63,037 nucleotides of DNA from Paenibacillus sinensis (GCF_019904155.1 NZ_JAHCMB010000121.1:226426-289462); one strand, 5' to 3'; positions 45,428 through 55,194 are shown, counted from the first letter of the stretch. The notes: generated from the sequence alone by a model not told the origin. A program made the numbers and translations.

Positions 45428-46966
45428 GTGCAATGTTTTTCCAGAAAATCTTCCAGAAATCTGATTCTGTTATGTTCACTTATTGTCGCGATGATCATTA
45501 GCTTTCCGATTCAAGCAAGCGCTTACGGGCCATTGACGATGTATACCGCAGATTCATCAACATCAGTTCGATACGGAACGCTGTACCCGCATGCCATCCA
45601 GCTTAAGCATCAAAGCAATCCGTCTGATAACGGCAAGATGTATGCGACCTTTGAAAAATATACGGTAGCCCCTTTTACTTTTCCTGTATTTGAAAGTGTG
45701 GACAACGGTAAATCATGGACAAGACTTCCGGATGTAACAGATCAGGTCAACGGGTGGGGATTGAAGCAGGAGCCGCATCTGTTTGAACTTCCTGAAAGCG
45801 TTGGGGATATGCCTGCCGGGACGCTTCTGATGATTGGCAATTCGGAGCCTGTCGATGATTCGCAGACCAAGATCGATATATACAAGAGCAATGATCTCGG
45901 CAGAACATGGACATTTGCCAGCTCGGTAGCTTCAGGCGGAGCGGCAACCATGGGTACAAGCAGCGCGATATGGGAGCCGTACCTTATTTACGCTAACAAT
46001 AAGCTGATTTGCTTTTATTCGGATGAACGCGGCATGGCCAGCGGAGGACAAAAAATTGTAGCACAGTCCTCGACCGATGGAGTAAATTGGAGCGCGCCTT
46101 TTGATGTGGTCAATTTCAGTTCTACAAATGTATCCTATCGTCCGGGCATGCCTGTAGTCGCGCAAATGGCTAACGGTCAATACATCATGGTCTATGAGTT
46201 TATTGGCAAGGCAAATGCGCCGGTTAATTTCAAAATTACATCCAATCCCGAAAGCTGGAATCCGACAGATCCGGGAACCACTTACGGTTATGGAGGAAGT
46301 CCCTATGTAGCGGTTATGAATGATGGTAAGGTGGTTGCCGGCTCCTACAGCACTACGGATATTTATGTGAACTCAAATAATGGTACAGGTACTTGGATTC
46401 GGCAGGCAACACCCATAGGCAACGGCTACAGACGTCTGCTGCTGCCGCTCATGAACGGCCGGTTGTTTGTAATGAATGGCGGTCCATTGAGAGAACCAGC
46501 TTTGAACTCGGTGACCTATGCAGACATGCCGGTGAACGGCGTGAGCGGCCAGCCCATTTACTTCAAAATCGTTAACCCTGCCACAGGGTTGGCCCTTGAT
46601 GGGATGGGGAACACAACACCGGGGGCGGATGTCGATCAGTATCATCTTAATGATACCGATAACCAATTATGGTATAACGTAGACATCGGCAATGGCTATT
46701 TCAAAATTGTCAATAAAGCAACAGGTCTGAGACTGGATACAATGGGCCGGACAACGGACGGGTCCATCGTTGGTCAATACACGGACAGTTCCAGCTACAA
46801 TCAACAATGGTCCATTGTCTCTCAAAGCGGCGACTATTGGAAAATAGTAAACCGCGCGACAGGCAAAGCTCTCGACACAGGTACACAAACCGGGGACGCA
46901 ACCGCGATGCAGCAGTGGTCCAGCAGTTCCAGCAGCAATCAGCTCTGGCGTTACTCTTCTAACTAA
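45428..46966 (+). CDS. Secreted GH93/sialidase-like enzyme with ricin-type lectin domain
   Basis: The 512-residue exported protein has a signal peptide ending QASA, then a six-blade propeller (about 35-365) with Asp-box-like repeats (SVDNGKSWTRLP, SNDLGRTWTF, SSTDGVNWSAP) and SSAIWEPYLIY, as in exo-arabinanases of GH93. A C-terminal ricin B-like trefoil (about 375-512) shows three QxW-type repeats (NQLWYN, NQQWSI, NQLWRY). It would bind and trim arabinan outside the cell; a sialidase is the alternative. The GTG start has GAGGAGG upstream. Confidence 0.72.
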   Translation: MQCFSRKSSRNLILLCSLIVAMIISFPIQASAYGPLTMYTADSSTSVRYGTLYPHAIQLKHQSNPSDNGKMYATFEKYTVAPFTFPVFESVDNGKSWTRLPDVTDQVNGWGLKQEPHLFELPESVGDMPAGTLLMIGNSEPVDDSQTKIDIYKSNDLGRTWTFASSVASGGAATMGTSSAIWEPYLIYANNKLICFYSDERGMASGGQKIVAQSSTDGVNWSAPFDVVNFSSTNVSYRPGMPVVAQMANGQYIMVYEFIGKANAPVNFKITSNPESWNPTDPGTTYGYGGSPYVAVMNDGKVVAGSYSTTDIYVNSNNGTGTWIRQATPIGNGYRRLLLPLMNGRLFVMNGGPLREPALNSVTYADMPVNGVSGQPIYFKIVNPATGLALDGMGNTTPGADVDQYHLNDTDNQLWYNVDIGNGYFKIVNKATGLRLDTMGRTTDGSIVGQYTDSSSYNQQWSIVSQSGDYWKIVNRATGKALDTGTQTGDATAMQQWSSSSSSNQLWRYSSN

Positions 46967-47012
46967 GCGGTAAGCTAAGCAGCAAGAAATGTGAAGCTTA
47001 CAGATTACTCTA

Positions 47013-47051
47013 AGCAAGCTCTTCCGGTGAGGTCATGCCGGAGAGCTTGCT
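47013..47051 (+). terminator. Terminator after the GH93-like gene
   Basis: A 14-bp stem with one bulged T (47013-47027 with 47038-47051) is followed by a weakly T-rich stretch. Confidence 0.75.
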
Positions 47052-47131
47052 GTCTTATTCTGCAGGGTGCTAATATTCAATCAAGAGTATAAGGTATAGC
47101 AGTTCAATTCATGGCAAGGGGGATTTATTTT

Positions 47132-47145
47132 TGAAAGCGCTTAAC
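47132..47145. promoter_or_regulatory. cre-like box overlapping the YesM-type gene leader
   Basis: TGAAAGCGCTTAAC matches the CcpA consensus at 12 of 14 positions, 20 bp before the kinase start. A short TTG-started frame (47131-47169) with AAGGGGG upstream covers the same bases. Confidence 0.5.
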
Positions 47146-47165
47146 AAATTGTGGATGAGGATGAA

Positions 47166-49001
47166 ATGAAGTACTGGAAGTCATGGAAGCTTCATACGAA
47201 GCTCGTGTTGAGCTTCTCCGTGATATTGGCTCTCTCTTTCATCGCTACCGGCGTGTTCTATTACTACAGCAGTGTTAATGAAGTCAAGAAGCAGTCGCTG
47301 CAGTTATTGGGTTCGAATAGCGCACAGGTCTCGCGTTCGATCGAACTCTTCACGGAAGATTTGGAGAAGCTGTCGTTATCCGTCTTCAATGATCCTGTCG
47401 TTCAACGGGCAGTGGGGCAGAATGAGAAACTGAGTCTATCGGAGCAAGCGGATCTGACCCAACAGGTAACGTCGCATCTTCTGAATTTGACGATGTCATG
47501 GCCTGATGTTCAGGGAATTTATCTGTACTCCGTTCAGCAGAAGGAATTAACCTACTTCTGGTCCAAGCGGAGCCCGCCTGTCGGTTATACCATCGACCAA
47601 GAGCCGTGGTATCCCTACGACGGGAAAGGACGAAGAACGCCATTCTTGCTATGGCCGACCATGAGAGAGAATACGATTACCAACTTTCTCGGGGAGCAGG
47701 TGTTCTCGCTTGTTCGTCCGATCAATCAAATTCCGACGGGGAAGCTGATCGGTTATATGAAAATCGATATTCATGCAGAGGTTTTTAACAATCTGGTCTC
47801 TTTACAGGCGGATAAATCTCCGGGTTCCAAGCTGTATATTACAACAGACGAAGACCAGGTTGTCTATGATAATCAGGACTTATTAACCGGCAAGAATATG
47901 TCCGGGATAAACGCGCCCGAGTTGTTGCAAGCCCGTTCGACAGGCACGATCAACTGGCAAGGACAAGACTATTTATATGGATTTTACCGTTCCGACTATA
48001 CGCAATGGACAACTTTGATTCTAACGCCGATCAGCGCCATTACGAAGCAGCTGAAGGTTATCCGCAATACGGTCATGGGGATTGAAGCTGTCGTGCTGAT
48101 CCTGGTTGTAGCAATCGCCTGGATTATTGCAACAGGCGTAACGCGACCCCTTCGCAAAATGATCGTCACGATGAAGCATGTGGAGCGCGGGGATTTCACT
48201 GTACGTGCGGAATACTCGGGTCACCGCAATGAAATCAGCTTGCTTGGTAAGGTTTTTAATAAGATGCTTGATAGCCTGCAAGAGATGATCACTAAGGTCT
48301 ATATGGCTGAAATCAGGGAAAAGGACGCCAGGCTTGTAGCTCTACAAGCGCAGATCAATCCCCACTTTCTATTCAATACGCTTACGATTCTCAAATCGCT
48401 TGGAAGAAAGGGAGCTTCTGCTGATGTTGTTGAAGTGACGGAATCTTTAGCCCACTTGTTCCGCTATAGTCTGTATGATTGGGACCGAACCGTCGAATTA
48501 AGAGAGGAATTGCATCTGGTCAACAGCTATATCAAGATTCAGAAATACCGGTTTCAGGACCGGTTCGTATTCCAAAGCGATATTCCCGAGGAACTACTGG
48601 ACGCGAAAGTGCTGCGCCTGATGATCCAGCCTCTCGTGGAGAATGCAATTGTACATGGATTGGAACACCGCAAAGAGGGCGGCATCGTGGCTGTCAGCGT
48701 CCGGAGCAACGGCGGAGTGTTGGAAATAAAAGTGACGGACAACGGAATCGGCATGGATGCTGGCATCCGGGAGAATCTTCGGAAGAAACTTGAGGAGACT
48801 CATTTGCGTGGATCTAGCATCCGTGATGAACATATGGGCATTGCCCTGGTCAATATTCAGAAGCGGCTGGTGCTTATTTACGGTAATGATTACGGTTTGA
48901 CAATAGAGAATGGATTGGAAGGAGGGACAGCTGTGATTTTGAAACTGCCCTTTCAAAGAGAACGAAAAGAGGAGGAGCGGCATGAAGATCACACTGGTTG
49001 A
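47166..49001 (+). CDS. YesM-type sensor histidine kinase
   Basis: The 611-residue kinase has a transmembrane segment at about 12-35, an extracellular sensor (about 36-295), a second transmembrane segment at about 300-322, a HAMP domain, a His_kinase domain with phospho-acceptor His400 in INPHFLFNT, and an HATPase domain with DNGIGM. This is the standard YesM layout of sugar two-component systems. It overlaps the response-regulator gene by 20 bp. The ATG at 47166 has GAGG 5 nt upstream; a GTG at 47151 is possible. Confidence 0.92.
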   Translation: MKYWKSWKLHTKLVLSFSVILALSFIATGVFYYYSSVNEVKKQSLQLLGSNSAQVSRSIELFTEDLEKLSLSVFNDPVVQRAVGQNEKLSLSEQADLTQQVTSHLLNLTMSWPDVQGIYLYSVQQKELTYFWSKRSPPVGYTIDQEPWYPYDGKGRRTPFLLWPTMRENTITNFLGEQVFSLVRPINQIPTGKLIGYMKIDIHAEVFNNLVSLQADKSPGSKLYITTDEDQVVYDNQDLLTGKNMSGINAPELLQARSTGTINWQGQDYLYGFYRSDYTQWTTLILTPISAITKQLKVIRNTVMGIEAVVLILVVAIAWIIATGVTRPLRKMIVTMKHVERGDFTVRAEYSGHRNEISLLGKVFNKMLDSLQEMITKVYMAEIREKDARLVALQAQINPHFLFNTLTILKSLGRKGASADVVEVTESLAHLFRYSLYDWDRTVELREELHLVNSYIKIQKYRFQDRFVFQSDIPEELLDAKVLRLMIQPLVENAIVHGLEHRKEGGIVAVSVRSNGGVLEIKVTDNGIGMDAGIRENLRKKLEETHLRGSSIRDEHMGIALVNIQKRLVLIYGNDYGLTIENGLEGGTAVILKLPFQRERKEEERHEDHTG

Positions 49002-50472
49002 AGATGAAGCGCTGGCGCTGGATGAACTGCGTTACTTAATGAATCCTTATGAATCTGCGCATACGGTCGTATGCTTTAAAAGTGGTGAAGAGGCTGTAGC
49101 AGATGCCAGGCTCTCCGCTCCCGATATCGTAATATCGGATATTCGCATGCCGGGGCTGAACGGATTAGGAGTGGTCGAAGAAATGATCGCCTTGCAGCCC
49201 AGAACGCAAGCCGTTATGCTGAGCGGCTACAATGACTTTGAATACGTGAGGACCGCGCTGAAGTTAGGCGCCAAGGAGTATTTGCTCAAGCCGGTACTTG
49301 AAGCCGAGCTGTATGCCGCCGTCGATCGAATGATCGTTGCCGCAAGAAAGGAAGAAGAAAAGAGCAGACTGGAGCTGCATTGGTCGTTATCGCGTTCCGT
49401 GCGAGGGATACTTGAAGGAGCGGATGACATCAGAAATGAGCTGGAAGGCGATTGGGTTCTGATCACTATGCTTCTCGAGAATTGGAACAGCTCTTATTTA
49501 TGGCATCAGACCGGAATTTCTGCTTCTTCCATATCGTCCTGGCTCCGCGGCGAGGGCTATGCCGACACGGAATGCTTCGATATGGATGAGCATCTACGAA
49601 TCGTCATGTGGCCCTTGGGTTCTTCGGAAAAAGAGGGGGTTATCCGCCAGCGAGTCAGCCTGCTGCACCAATATATTTGCTCGCAAGGGCTTGTGGTGCA
49701 TAGCGTCTATCGGCATACAGCGGTACAACACTCATTGGCGGATACCTATAAACAATGTCTCCTTCAATTGGAATCTCAAGTACGCCTGGGTGAATCAACG
49801 TTCATGCAGATCGAGCAGCCTGTTCACGTTCAATCATTCTGGGACAGCGCCAGACGCATTGAACAGCATGTGAGAGAGCAGGATTATGCGAAGCTTCAGC
49901 TGGAGCTGAGAAGGATGATCGAAGGCCTGCGGCGGGAGCGCAAGACGCTCAAGCAAACTTCCGTTCTGCTTGCGGATTTCCTCTACGCGCTCAAATTTAA
50001 ATTGAGCGATAGCCAATTCAATGCGGATCATGGAGGCGCGGATTCTCTATACGAATTCCTGAAGTCATGTCGAGAAGAGACTATGCTTGTGGAATGGCTA
50101 TCGAGCAAGCTGGCAGCTCTGATGGCAGGGATCGAGAAGCCGACTCTGGAGCCGAAACAGATCATTCCTTCGATGATCGAGTATGCCCGGCAGCATTACG
50201 GAGAAGCTGTTCATCTCCAGGACTTTGCGGCCAGGCACCATGTCAGCGTCGGTTATTTGTCCAAGCTCTTCAAAACCGAGACAGGAGACAATTTCTCGGA
50301 TTATATCATTCGTCTTCGGATGAACAAAGCCAGAGAGCTCCTGGACAACGGGTATACGAAAGTTGCGGAGATCGGTAAATTTGTGGGCTATGAAGATCCG
50401 AAATTCTTCAGTCAGACGTTTAAGCGATGGACGGGCGTTACCCCCCAAGAATATAGGCGCAAAGAAAAGTGA
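48982..50472 (+). CDS. YesN-type response regulator with AraC output domain
   Basis: The 496-residue regulator has an N-terminal receiver with Asp53 in ISDIRMPG and Lys in LLKPVLE, a middle helical region, and a C-terminal AraC double helix-turn-helix (VHLQDFAARHHVSVGYLSKLF and VAEIGKFVGYEDPKFFSQTF). It is the partner of the YesM-type kinase and should activate the transporter genes that follow. GGAGG precedes the ATG inside the kinase gene. Confidence 0.93.
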   Translation: MKITLVEDEALALDELRYLMNPYESAHTVVCFKSGEEAVADARLSAPDIVISDIRMPGLNGLGVVEEMIALQPRTQAVMLSGYNDFEYVRTALKLGAKEYLLKPVLEAELYAAVDRMIVAARKEEEKSRLELHWSLSRSVRGILEGADDIRNELEGDWVLITMLLENWNSSYLWHQTGISASSISSWLRGEGYADTECFDMDEHLRIVMWPLGSSEKEGVIRQRVSLLHQYICSQGLVVHSVYRHTAVQHSLADTYKQCLLQLESQVRLGESTFMQIEQPVHVQSFWDSARRIEQHVREQDYAKLQLELRRMIEGLRRERKTLKQTSVLLADFLYALKFKLSDSQFNADHGGADSLYEFLKSCREETMLVEWLSSKLAALMAGIEKPTLEPKQIIPSMIEYARQHYGEAVHLQDFAARHHVSVGYLSKLFKTETGDNFSDYIIRLRMNKARELLDNGYTKVAEIGKFVGYEDPKFFSQTFKRWTGVTPQEYRRKEK

Positions 50473-50487
50473 AACGGGGATGATGTT

Positions 50488-51792
50488 ATGCGAAAAAGAA
50501 CACTCAGCTCGCGGGCCTTCATCGCCATCGTATGCCTGTCCCTGTTCGTGACAGCATGTGGATTAGGAGGAGATCATGCTGTTTCACCGGATAAAGGAAC
50601 AGAGGTTGTAACGTTAAAAATGGTTCATTGGATCGGAACGGAAGCAGGTCCTGTAGTGAGCGAGATCAACGAGAGATTTCATCAGAAATACCCCAATATT
50701 ACGATCCAAGTCGAATATGCGCCTGTCGATCAATACCAGAGTCTGATTCGGAGCCGTTTTGTAGCTGGAGGAGCCCCCGATCTTGTAGGCATTTTTCCGG
50801 GCACATGGAAGGACCCCTTCGTGCAAGCCGGGTATTTGATGGACTTGAGCGGGAGCCCGTGGGAGTCGAGACTGCAAGATGATGCGTTAAAAATCATGGA
50901 AACAGGCGGCAAATTATACGCCATGCCCATTAACCGCAATGTGATCGGAGTATTGTACGACAAGCAGCTATTTCGCTCTGAAGGTTACACCATTCCGAAA
51001 TCATGGGATGAGTTCCTGGCTTTATGCGAGAAGATCAAGCACAGTGGAGTAACTCCACTTGCACTAGGCATCAAGGATCAATGGGTCACGCAGATTATCC
51101 CGTTCGCAATGGCCGCCTCTTCGATCTATCTTGAAGATCCTGGGTTCGATAAAGAACTGTACGAAGGCCAGGCATCTTTCAGCAGCTCGGCATGGAAGCA
51201 GATATTTAAGGACTATATGAGTTTGAAGCAAAAAGGATATTTTAACGAAGGATATATTGGGACGACATATGATCAAATGGTACAGATGTTGGCCAAAGGC
51301 CAAGCTGCGATGATGATTATGGGCAATTGGTCGCTTGGGCCAATCGAATTGACGAATCCCAAGGCAGAGATCGGCATGTTCCCGCTGCCTTATGTGCAGA
51401 AGGATGAGCCGATTGGAACGTCATCCGGCGTCAGCATCGGTATCGGGATATCCAGCTCAACGTCATATCCGGAAGAAGCACAGAAGTATTTGGACTTCTG
51501 GAGCGAGCCTGAGATTAATGCGCTCTTCCTGGAGAGAACCCATTCCTTCTCTGTCTATAAGGATATACATCCGGAGCTCGTTCCGGCGCAGAGGGAGATT
51601 GAACCAGCGTTTCAAGGCTCAACCTATTCGTTTCCGGACCAGAACTGGCCGCCAGGTGTTCAAAATACTCTCTTCCAATCGGTACAGAACATCTTGACCA
51701 GGGAAGGGGAGCATACGATCGACCAGGCGCTTGGCGAATTAGACCGGGCTTATGCGCAGAACAAATCCAAGCTCTACTATGATGTTCCCTAG
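50488..51792 (+). CDS. Sugar-binding lipoprotein 1 (CUT1 type)
   Basis: The 434-residue lipoprotein has lipobox FVTAC (Cys24) and a CUT1-type solute-binding domain. It begins 16 bp after the YesN gene and is a close paralogue of the protein at 51966 (shared PVDQYQ, FPGTWK, GYLMDLS, NWP segments). A strong hairpin follows it. It may present the sugar to the sensor or be a spare binding protein. Confidence 0.9.
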   Translation: MRKRTLSSRAFIAIVCLSLFVTACGLGGDHAVSPDKGTEVVTLKMVHWIGTEAGPVVSEINERFHQKYPNITIQVEYAPVDQYQSLIRSRFVAGGAPDLVGIFPGTWKDPFVQAGYLMDLSGSPWESRLQDDALKIMETGGKLYAMPINRNVIGVLYDKQLFRSEGYTIPKSWDEFLALCEKIKHSGVTPLALGIKDQWVTQIIPFAMAASSIYLEDPGFDKELYEGQASFSSSAWKQIFKDYMSLKQKGYFNEGYIGTTYDQMVQMLAKGQAAMMIMGNWSLGPIELTNPKAEIGMFPLPYVQKDEPIGTSSGVSIGIGISSSTSYPEEAQKYLDFWSEPEINALFLERTHSFSVYKDIHPELVPAQREIEPAFQGSTYSFPDQNWPPGVQNTLFQSVQNILTREGEHTIDQALGELDRAYAQNKSKLYYDVP

Positions 51793-51813
51793 CTTATCGG
51801 CAACTGGGGCAAT

Positions 51814-51843
51814 TAGGTCAGCCAGAAACTTCTGGCTGGCCTA
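51814..51843 (+). terminator. Terminator after binding protein 1
   Basis: A 14-bp stem with one T-G pair (51814-51827 with 51830-51843), then TTGTTGTT. Confidence 0.78.
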
Positions 51844-51925
51844 TTGTTGTTGGTGCATAAGAAGGCAAATGAACCTACCCAAAAGGGAAAACAACTCGGC
51901 AGTTCTCGTAGGGGCCTCAAGCTAA

Positions 51926-51947
51926 ACTAGGAATGTAAGCGATTAAC
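51926..51947. promoter_or_regulatory. Shared ACTAGGAATGTA element plus cre-like box
   Basis: ACTAGGAATGTA (51926-51937) recurs exactly at 55166-55177. It runs into TGTAAGCGATTAAC (51934-51947), a cre-like box. TAAACT just before it could be a -10 element. It lies 20-40 bp upstream of the second binding-protein gene. Confidence 0.5.
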
Positions 51948-51965
51948 TTCTGGGAGGTCATTACA

Positions 51966-53318
51966 ATGTCAGCAAGAACAAAAACATTATTCAGCATTGT
52001 CGCACTAGTCTCGATGTTGTCCCTAGCCTTAATGGGCTGCGGAAACGGCGGGGATAATTCATCCAACCAAGGAGCTGCAAGCGCGGTCCCTGGCGCAAGT
52101 TCGAAGCCGGGCGCGTCGAACGCTACGACAACAGGTGACGACAAACCGGTTACGCTCAAGATGCTTCACTTTATGGAAGCCGAAGCAGGTCCGACGCTCA
52201 AAGAAATTAACAAGCGTTTCCATGAAAAATATCCGAATATAACAATCGAATACGAGAATGCTCCCGTCGATCAATATCAAACCTTAATTCGGACAAGATT
52301 TGCTTCAGGTGATGCGCCTGACCTTCTCGGCGTGTTCCCGGGAACCTGGAAGAAGCCGTTTGTCGAATCGGGCTACTTGATGGATCTGTCCGACCGGCCT
52401 TGGGTTTCTCGCCTGCAAGAAGGTGCCAAAGAGATGGAGAGCCAGGACGGTAAAGTCTACGCGCTGCCGCTGGATCAGAATGCGATCGGCGTTGTCTATA
52501 ACAAGAAGATCTTCTCGGACCTTGGGTTGTCCATTCCCCAGAACTGGGATGAATTCCTTGCACTTTGCGAGAAGCTCAAGGCGGAGAAGATTACACCGCT
52601 TGCGATCGGCAACAAAGACCTGTGGGTCACGCAATTGATTCCTTATGCTATGGCGCCATCGGCAATCTATCGTGACAATCCGGCTTTCGATCAGGAAATG
52701 TATGAGGGTAAGGCAACATTCGCCGATTCGGCATGGACGAAAATCATGCAAGACTACGTGATGCTTGACGAGAAGGGATATTTCAACAAAGGGGTCCTGG
52801 GAACAAGCTACGATCAAATGGTTCAATTGATGGCAACGGGCAAGGCGGGGATGATGGTTATGGGCAACTGGGCTTTGCCGGCCGTGCTGGCCGTGAATCC
52901 GGATGTGGATCTGGGCATGTTCCCCTTACCGTATGCTGCACCTGGCGAGAAGGTATTGGTGTCCTCTGCAATCGCGCTTGGCATCGGAGCCTCCGCCAAG
53001 ACCGAACATCCGGAAGAAGTCAAGAAGTATATCGACTTCTGGGCAGAACCGGAGAACAACGAGCTGCTGCTCAAGCAGGCTCAAGCCTTCCCTGTTTTTA
53101 CAGATGTCAATCCGGACCTTGGCGCGACGCTGAAAGAGCTTCTCCCTTATCTGAATGCGGGAACGTATAGCTTCCTCGATCAAAATTGGCCGCAGGGCGT
53201 GCAGGAAACGATGTTCACTGGCATCCAGAAGGTTCTTGTCGATGGAGGCAAGACTTACCCGATTGACAACATGCTGAAAGACATGGATAAGGTGTTCACA
53301 GAGAAGAAAGACCAATAG
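51966..53318 (+). CDS. Sugar-binding lipoprotein 2 (CUT1 type)
   Basis: The 450-residue lipoprotein has lipobox LMGC (Cys25), an Asn/Ser/Ala-rich linker, and a CUT1 binding domain closely matching the protein at 50488. It is followed by two permease genes and should be the main binding protein of that importer. GGGAGG precedes the ATG. Confidence 0.92.
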   Translation: MSARTKTLFSIVALVSMLSLALMGCGNGGDNSSNQGAASAVPGASSKPGASNATTTGDDKPVTLKMLHFMEAEAGPTLKEINKRFHEKYPNITIEYENAPVDQYQTLIRTRFASGDAPDLLGVFPGTWKKPFVESGYLMDLSDRPWVSRLQEGAKEMESQDGKVYALPLDQNAIGVVYNKKIFSDLGLSIPQNWDEFLALCEKLKAEKITPLAIGNKDLWVTQLIPYAMAPSAIYRDNPAFDQEMYEGKATFADSAWTKIMQDYVMLDEKGYFNKGVLGTSYDQMVQLMATGKAGMMVMGNWALPAVLAVNPDVDLGMFPLPYAAPGEKVLVSSAIALGIGASAKTEHPEEVKKYIDFWAEPENNELLLKQAQAFPVFTDVNPDLGATLKELLPYLNAGTYSFLDQNWPQGVQETMFTGIQKVLVDGGKTYPIDNMLKDMDKVFTEKKDQ

Positions 53319-53348
53319 GACAACTCAGCAGTAATCATAATGCGGACT

Positions 53349-53368
53349 GGGAGGGGGTATCCCCTCCT
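53349..53368 (+). terminator. Intercistronic hairpin
   Basis: GGGAGGGG pairs with CCCCTCCT around a GTAT loop, between the binding protein and permease genes. Without a T run it more likely protects the upstream message than ends it. Confidence 0.6.
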
Positions 53369-53396
53369 GATCCGGATAGAAACAGAGGGATTGAGG

Positions 53397-54269
53397 ATGA
53401 AAAAACCAGGACTACAGATTTTATTCATGCTGCCGGCTTTCCTTATCTTTAGTGTGTTCATCGTAATTCCGATGTTGAGCAGCTTTTATTTCAGTTTGAC
53501 GGATTGGAACGGCTTGAATCCCCACTCTCATTTTATTGGTCTCAAGAATTATCAGAATATAATCCACGACTCCGAAGTTTGGATTGCGTTGAAGAACACG
53601 ATTATCTTTGCCATTCTGGTAACCGTTCTTCAGAACATTTTGTCATTAGTGCTTGCTATGCTGCTGGACGGAGCAGGCTGGCTCGCTCGTTTCTTGCGGG
53701 TGTTCTACCTCATACCTGCTTTATTAAGCGCCCTTGCAATCGGATTTGTCTGGAGCTATATGTATAACCCGGTGTTCGGCGTCATCAACATGGCTTTGGA
53801 AAATATCGGACTTGGCTCATGGGCGCAAGATTGGCTCGGAGATCCCAAGTGGTCGATGTACAGCGTCGTGTTCACAAATATTTGGCAGTGGACCGGACTC
53901 TCGCTGGTCATCTATTTGGCGGGACTTCAGGCGATTCCGGGAGACCTGTACGAAGCTGCGGATATCGACGGGGCCAATCGGTGGCATCAATTCAAACAGA
54001 TTACATTTCCGCTCATCGCTCCGGCCTTCACCGTGAATATTCTGATCTCCATTATCGGAAGCTTTAAGGTATTCGATATTATTTTCGTCATGACCAAAGG
54101 AGGACCGGGGACGGCTACGGAGTCACTCGCAATCCTGCTATATAAGAAAGCGTTCAATTACAATGAGATGGGCTACGGGACTGCAATCGCCATTGTCATG
54201 TTCTTCATTATTCTCTTCATCTCAGTCATTCAGCTACGAATTCTTCGCAGAAGGGAGATTGAAGCGTGA
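53397..54269 (+). CDS. Sugar ABC permease (MalF type)
   Basis: The 290-residue permease has six transmembrane segments and the EAA loop YEAADIDGANRWHQFKQITFP. It overlaps the next permease by 1 bp. No ATPase gene is near, so it likely shares an MsmX-type ATPase. The ATG at 53397 after AGAGGG is preferred over the in-frame ATG at 53340, which falls before the intercistronic hairpin. Confidence 0.92.
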   Translation: MKKPGLQILFMLPAFLIFSVFIVIPMLSSFYFSLTDWNGLNPHSHFIGLKNYQNIIHDSEVWIALKNTIIFAILVTVLQNILSLVLAMLLDGAGWLARFLRVFYLIPALLSALAIGFVWSYMYNPVFGVINMALENIGLGSWAQDWLGDPKWSMYSVVFTNIWQWTGLSLVIYLAGLQAIPGDLYEAADIDGANRWHQFKQITFPLIAPAFTVNILISIIGSFKVFDIIFVMTKGGPGTATESLAILLYKKAFNYNEMGYGTAIAIVMFFIILFISVIQLRILRRREIEA

Positions 54270-55096
54270 TGAAAGGAAATGCCGCCATCCGTACCCTATC
54301 CGGTTTTGTATTGTTCATTTGGGCCCTCATTGTTGCACTGCCGCTTACCCTATTGGTCACCGTCACCGTCAAGTCCCCTCAGGATCTTCTGAAGTCGCCG
54401 TTTGCGCTTCCGGAAAAATGGATGTGGAGCAACTTCTCGGAGGCATGGAAGACGGCGCATCTTCTGAATTCCTTCGGCAACAGCATCATTATTACGGCAT
54501 TCTCTCTTGCTGGAGTCGTCCTGGTCAGCGCTTTTGCCGCTTATCCGATTGCAAGAGCCAAGTCCAGAATGATTAATGCGTTCTACTTCTATTTCATATC
54601 CGGCATTATGATTCCGTTCCAGCTGAGCATGATACCGCTCTACAAGCTGCTAAAGACACTGCACTTAATCAACACGCATCAGGGCATCATATTCATATAC
54701 ATCGCCATGACCATTCCATTTTCGATCTTTCTGTATACGGGCTTCCTCAAAGGCATCCCGAAAGAACTCGAAGAGTCGGCGCTGATCGATGGGTGCGGGC
54801 CTGTTAGAACCTTCCTGACCATCGTACTCCCGCTGTTAAAGCCAGTTACCGCTTCGATTGTCATTACTAACAGTCTCACGATCTGGAACGATTTTCTTGT
54901 ACCTCTGCTATTCTTGCAGGCAAGCGAGAAACGCACCATTCCCATCTCGATTTTCACGTTCACCGGACAATACAATAACAACTGGGCTATGATCTTCTCG
55001 GCCATTGTACTGGGCACATTGCCGCTTCTGATCACCTTCCTGCTGCTGCAGAAACACTTTATCAAAGGAATTGTCGGCGGCGCAGTGAAGGGCTAA
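54269..55096 (+). CDS. Sugar ABC permease (MalG type)
   Basis: The 275-residue permease has six transmembrane segments and the EAA loop LEESALIDGCGPVRTFLTIVLP. It completes the second CUT1 importer. The start overlaps the previous stop as TGATG. Confidence 0.92.
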   Translation: MKGNAAIRTLSGFVLFIWALIVALPLTLLVTVTVKSPQDLLKSPFALPEKWMWSNFSEAWKTAHLLNSFGNSIIITAFSLAGVVLVSAFAAYPIARAKSRMINAFYFYFISGIMIPFQLSMIPLYKLLKTLHLINTHQGIIFIYIAMTIPFSIFLYTGFLKGIPKELEESALIDGCGPVRTFLTIVLPLLKPVTASIVITNSLTIWNDFLVPLLFLQASEKRTIPISIFTFTGQYNNNWAMIFSAIVLGTLPLLITFLLLQKHFIKGIVGGAVKG

Positions 55097-55139
55097 ATAG
55101 CAGAAGAATAAGGTCATATAAAACCAATAAGATGCAACA

Positions 55140-55168
55140 GTGACACTCTGTGAGCGCGAATTTATACT
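55140..55168 (+). promoter_or_regulatory. Sigma-A promoter for the MFS/GH78/AraC operon
   Basis: GTGACA (55140-55145) and TATACT (55163-55168) are separated by 17 bp, a good housekeeping promoter. It is followed by the shared ACTAGGAATGTA element and a cre-like box just past the expected transcription start. Confidence 0.7.
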
Positions 55169-55180
55169 AGGAATGTATTA

Positions 55181-55194
55181 AGAAAGCGCTATCT
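55181..55194. promoter_or_regulatory. cre-like box downstream of the promoter
   Basis: AGAAAGCGCTATCT keeps the AAAGCGCT core. Its place right after the start site suits CcpA roadblock repression. Confidence 0.4.
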
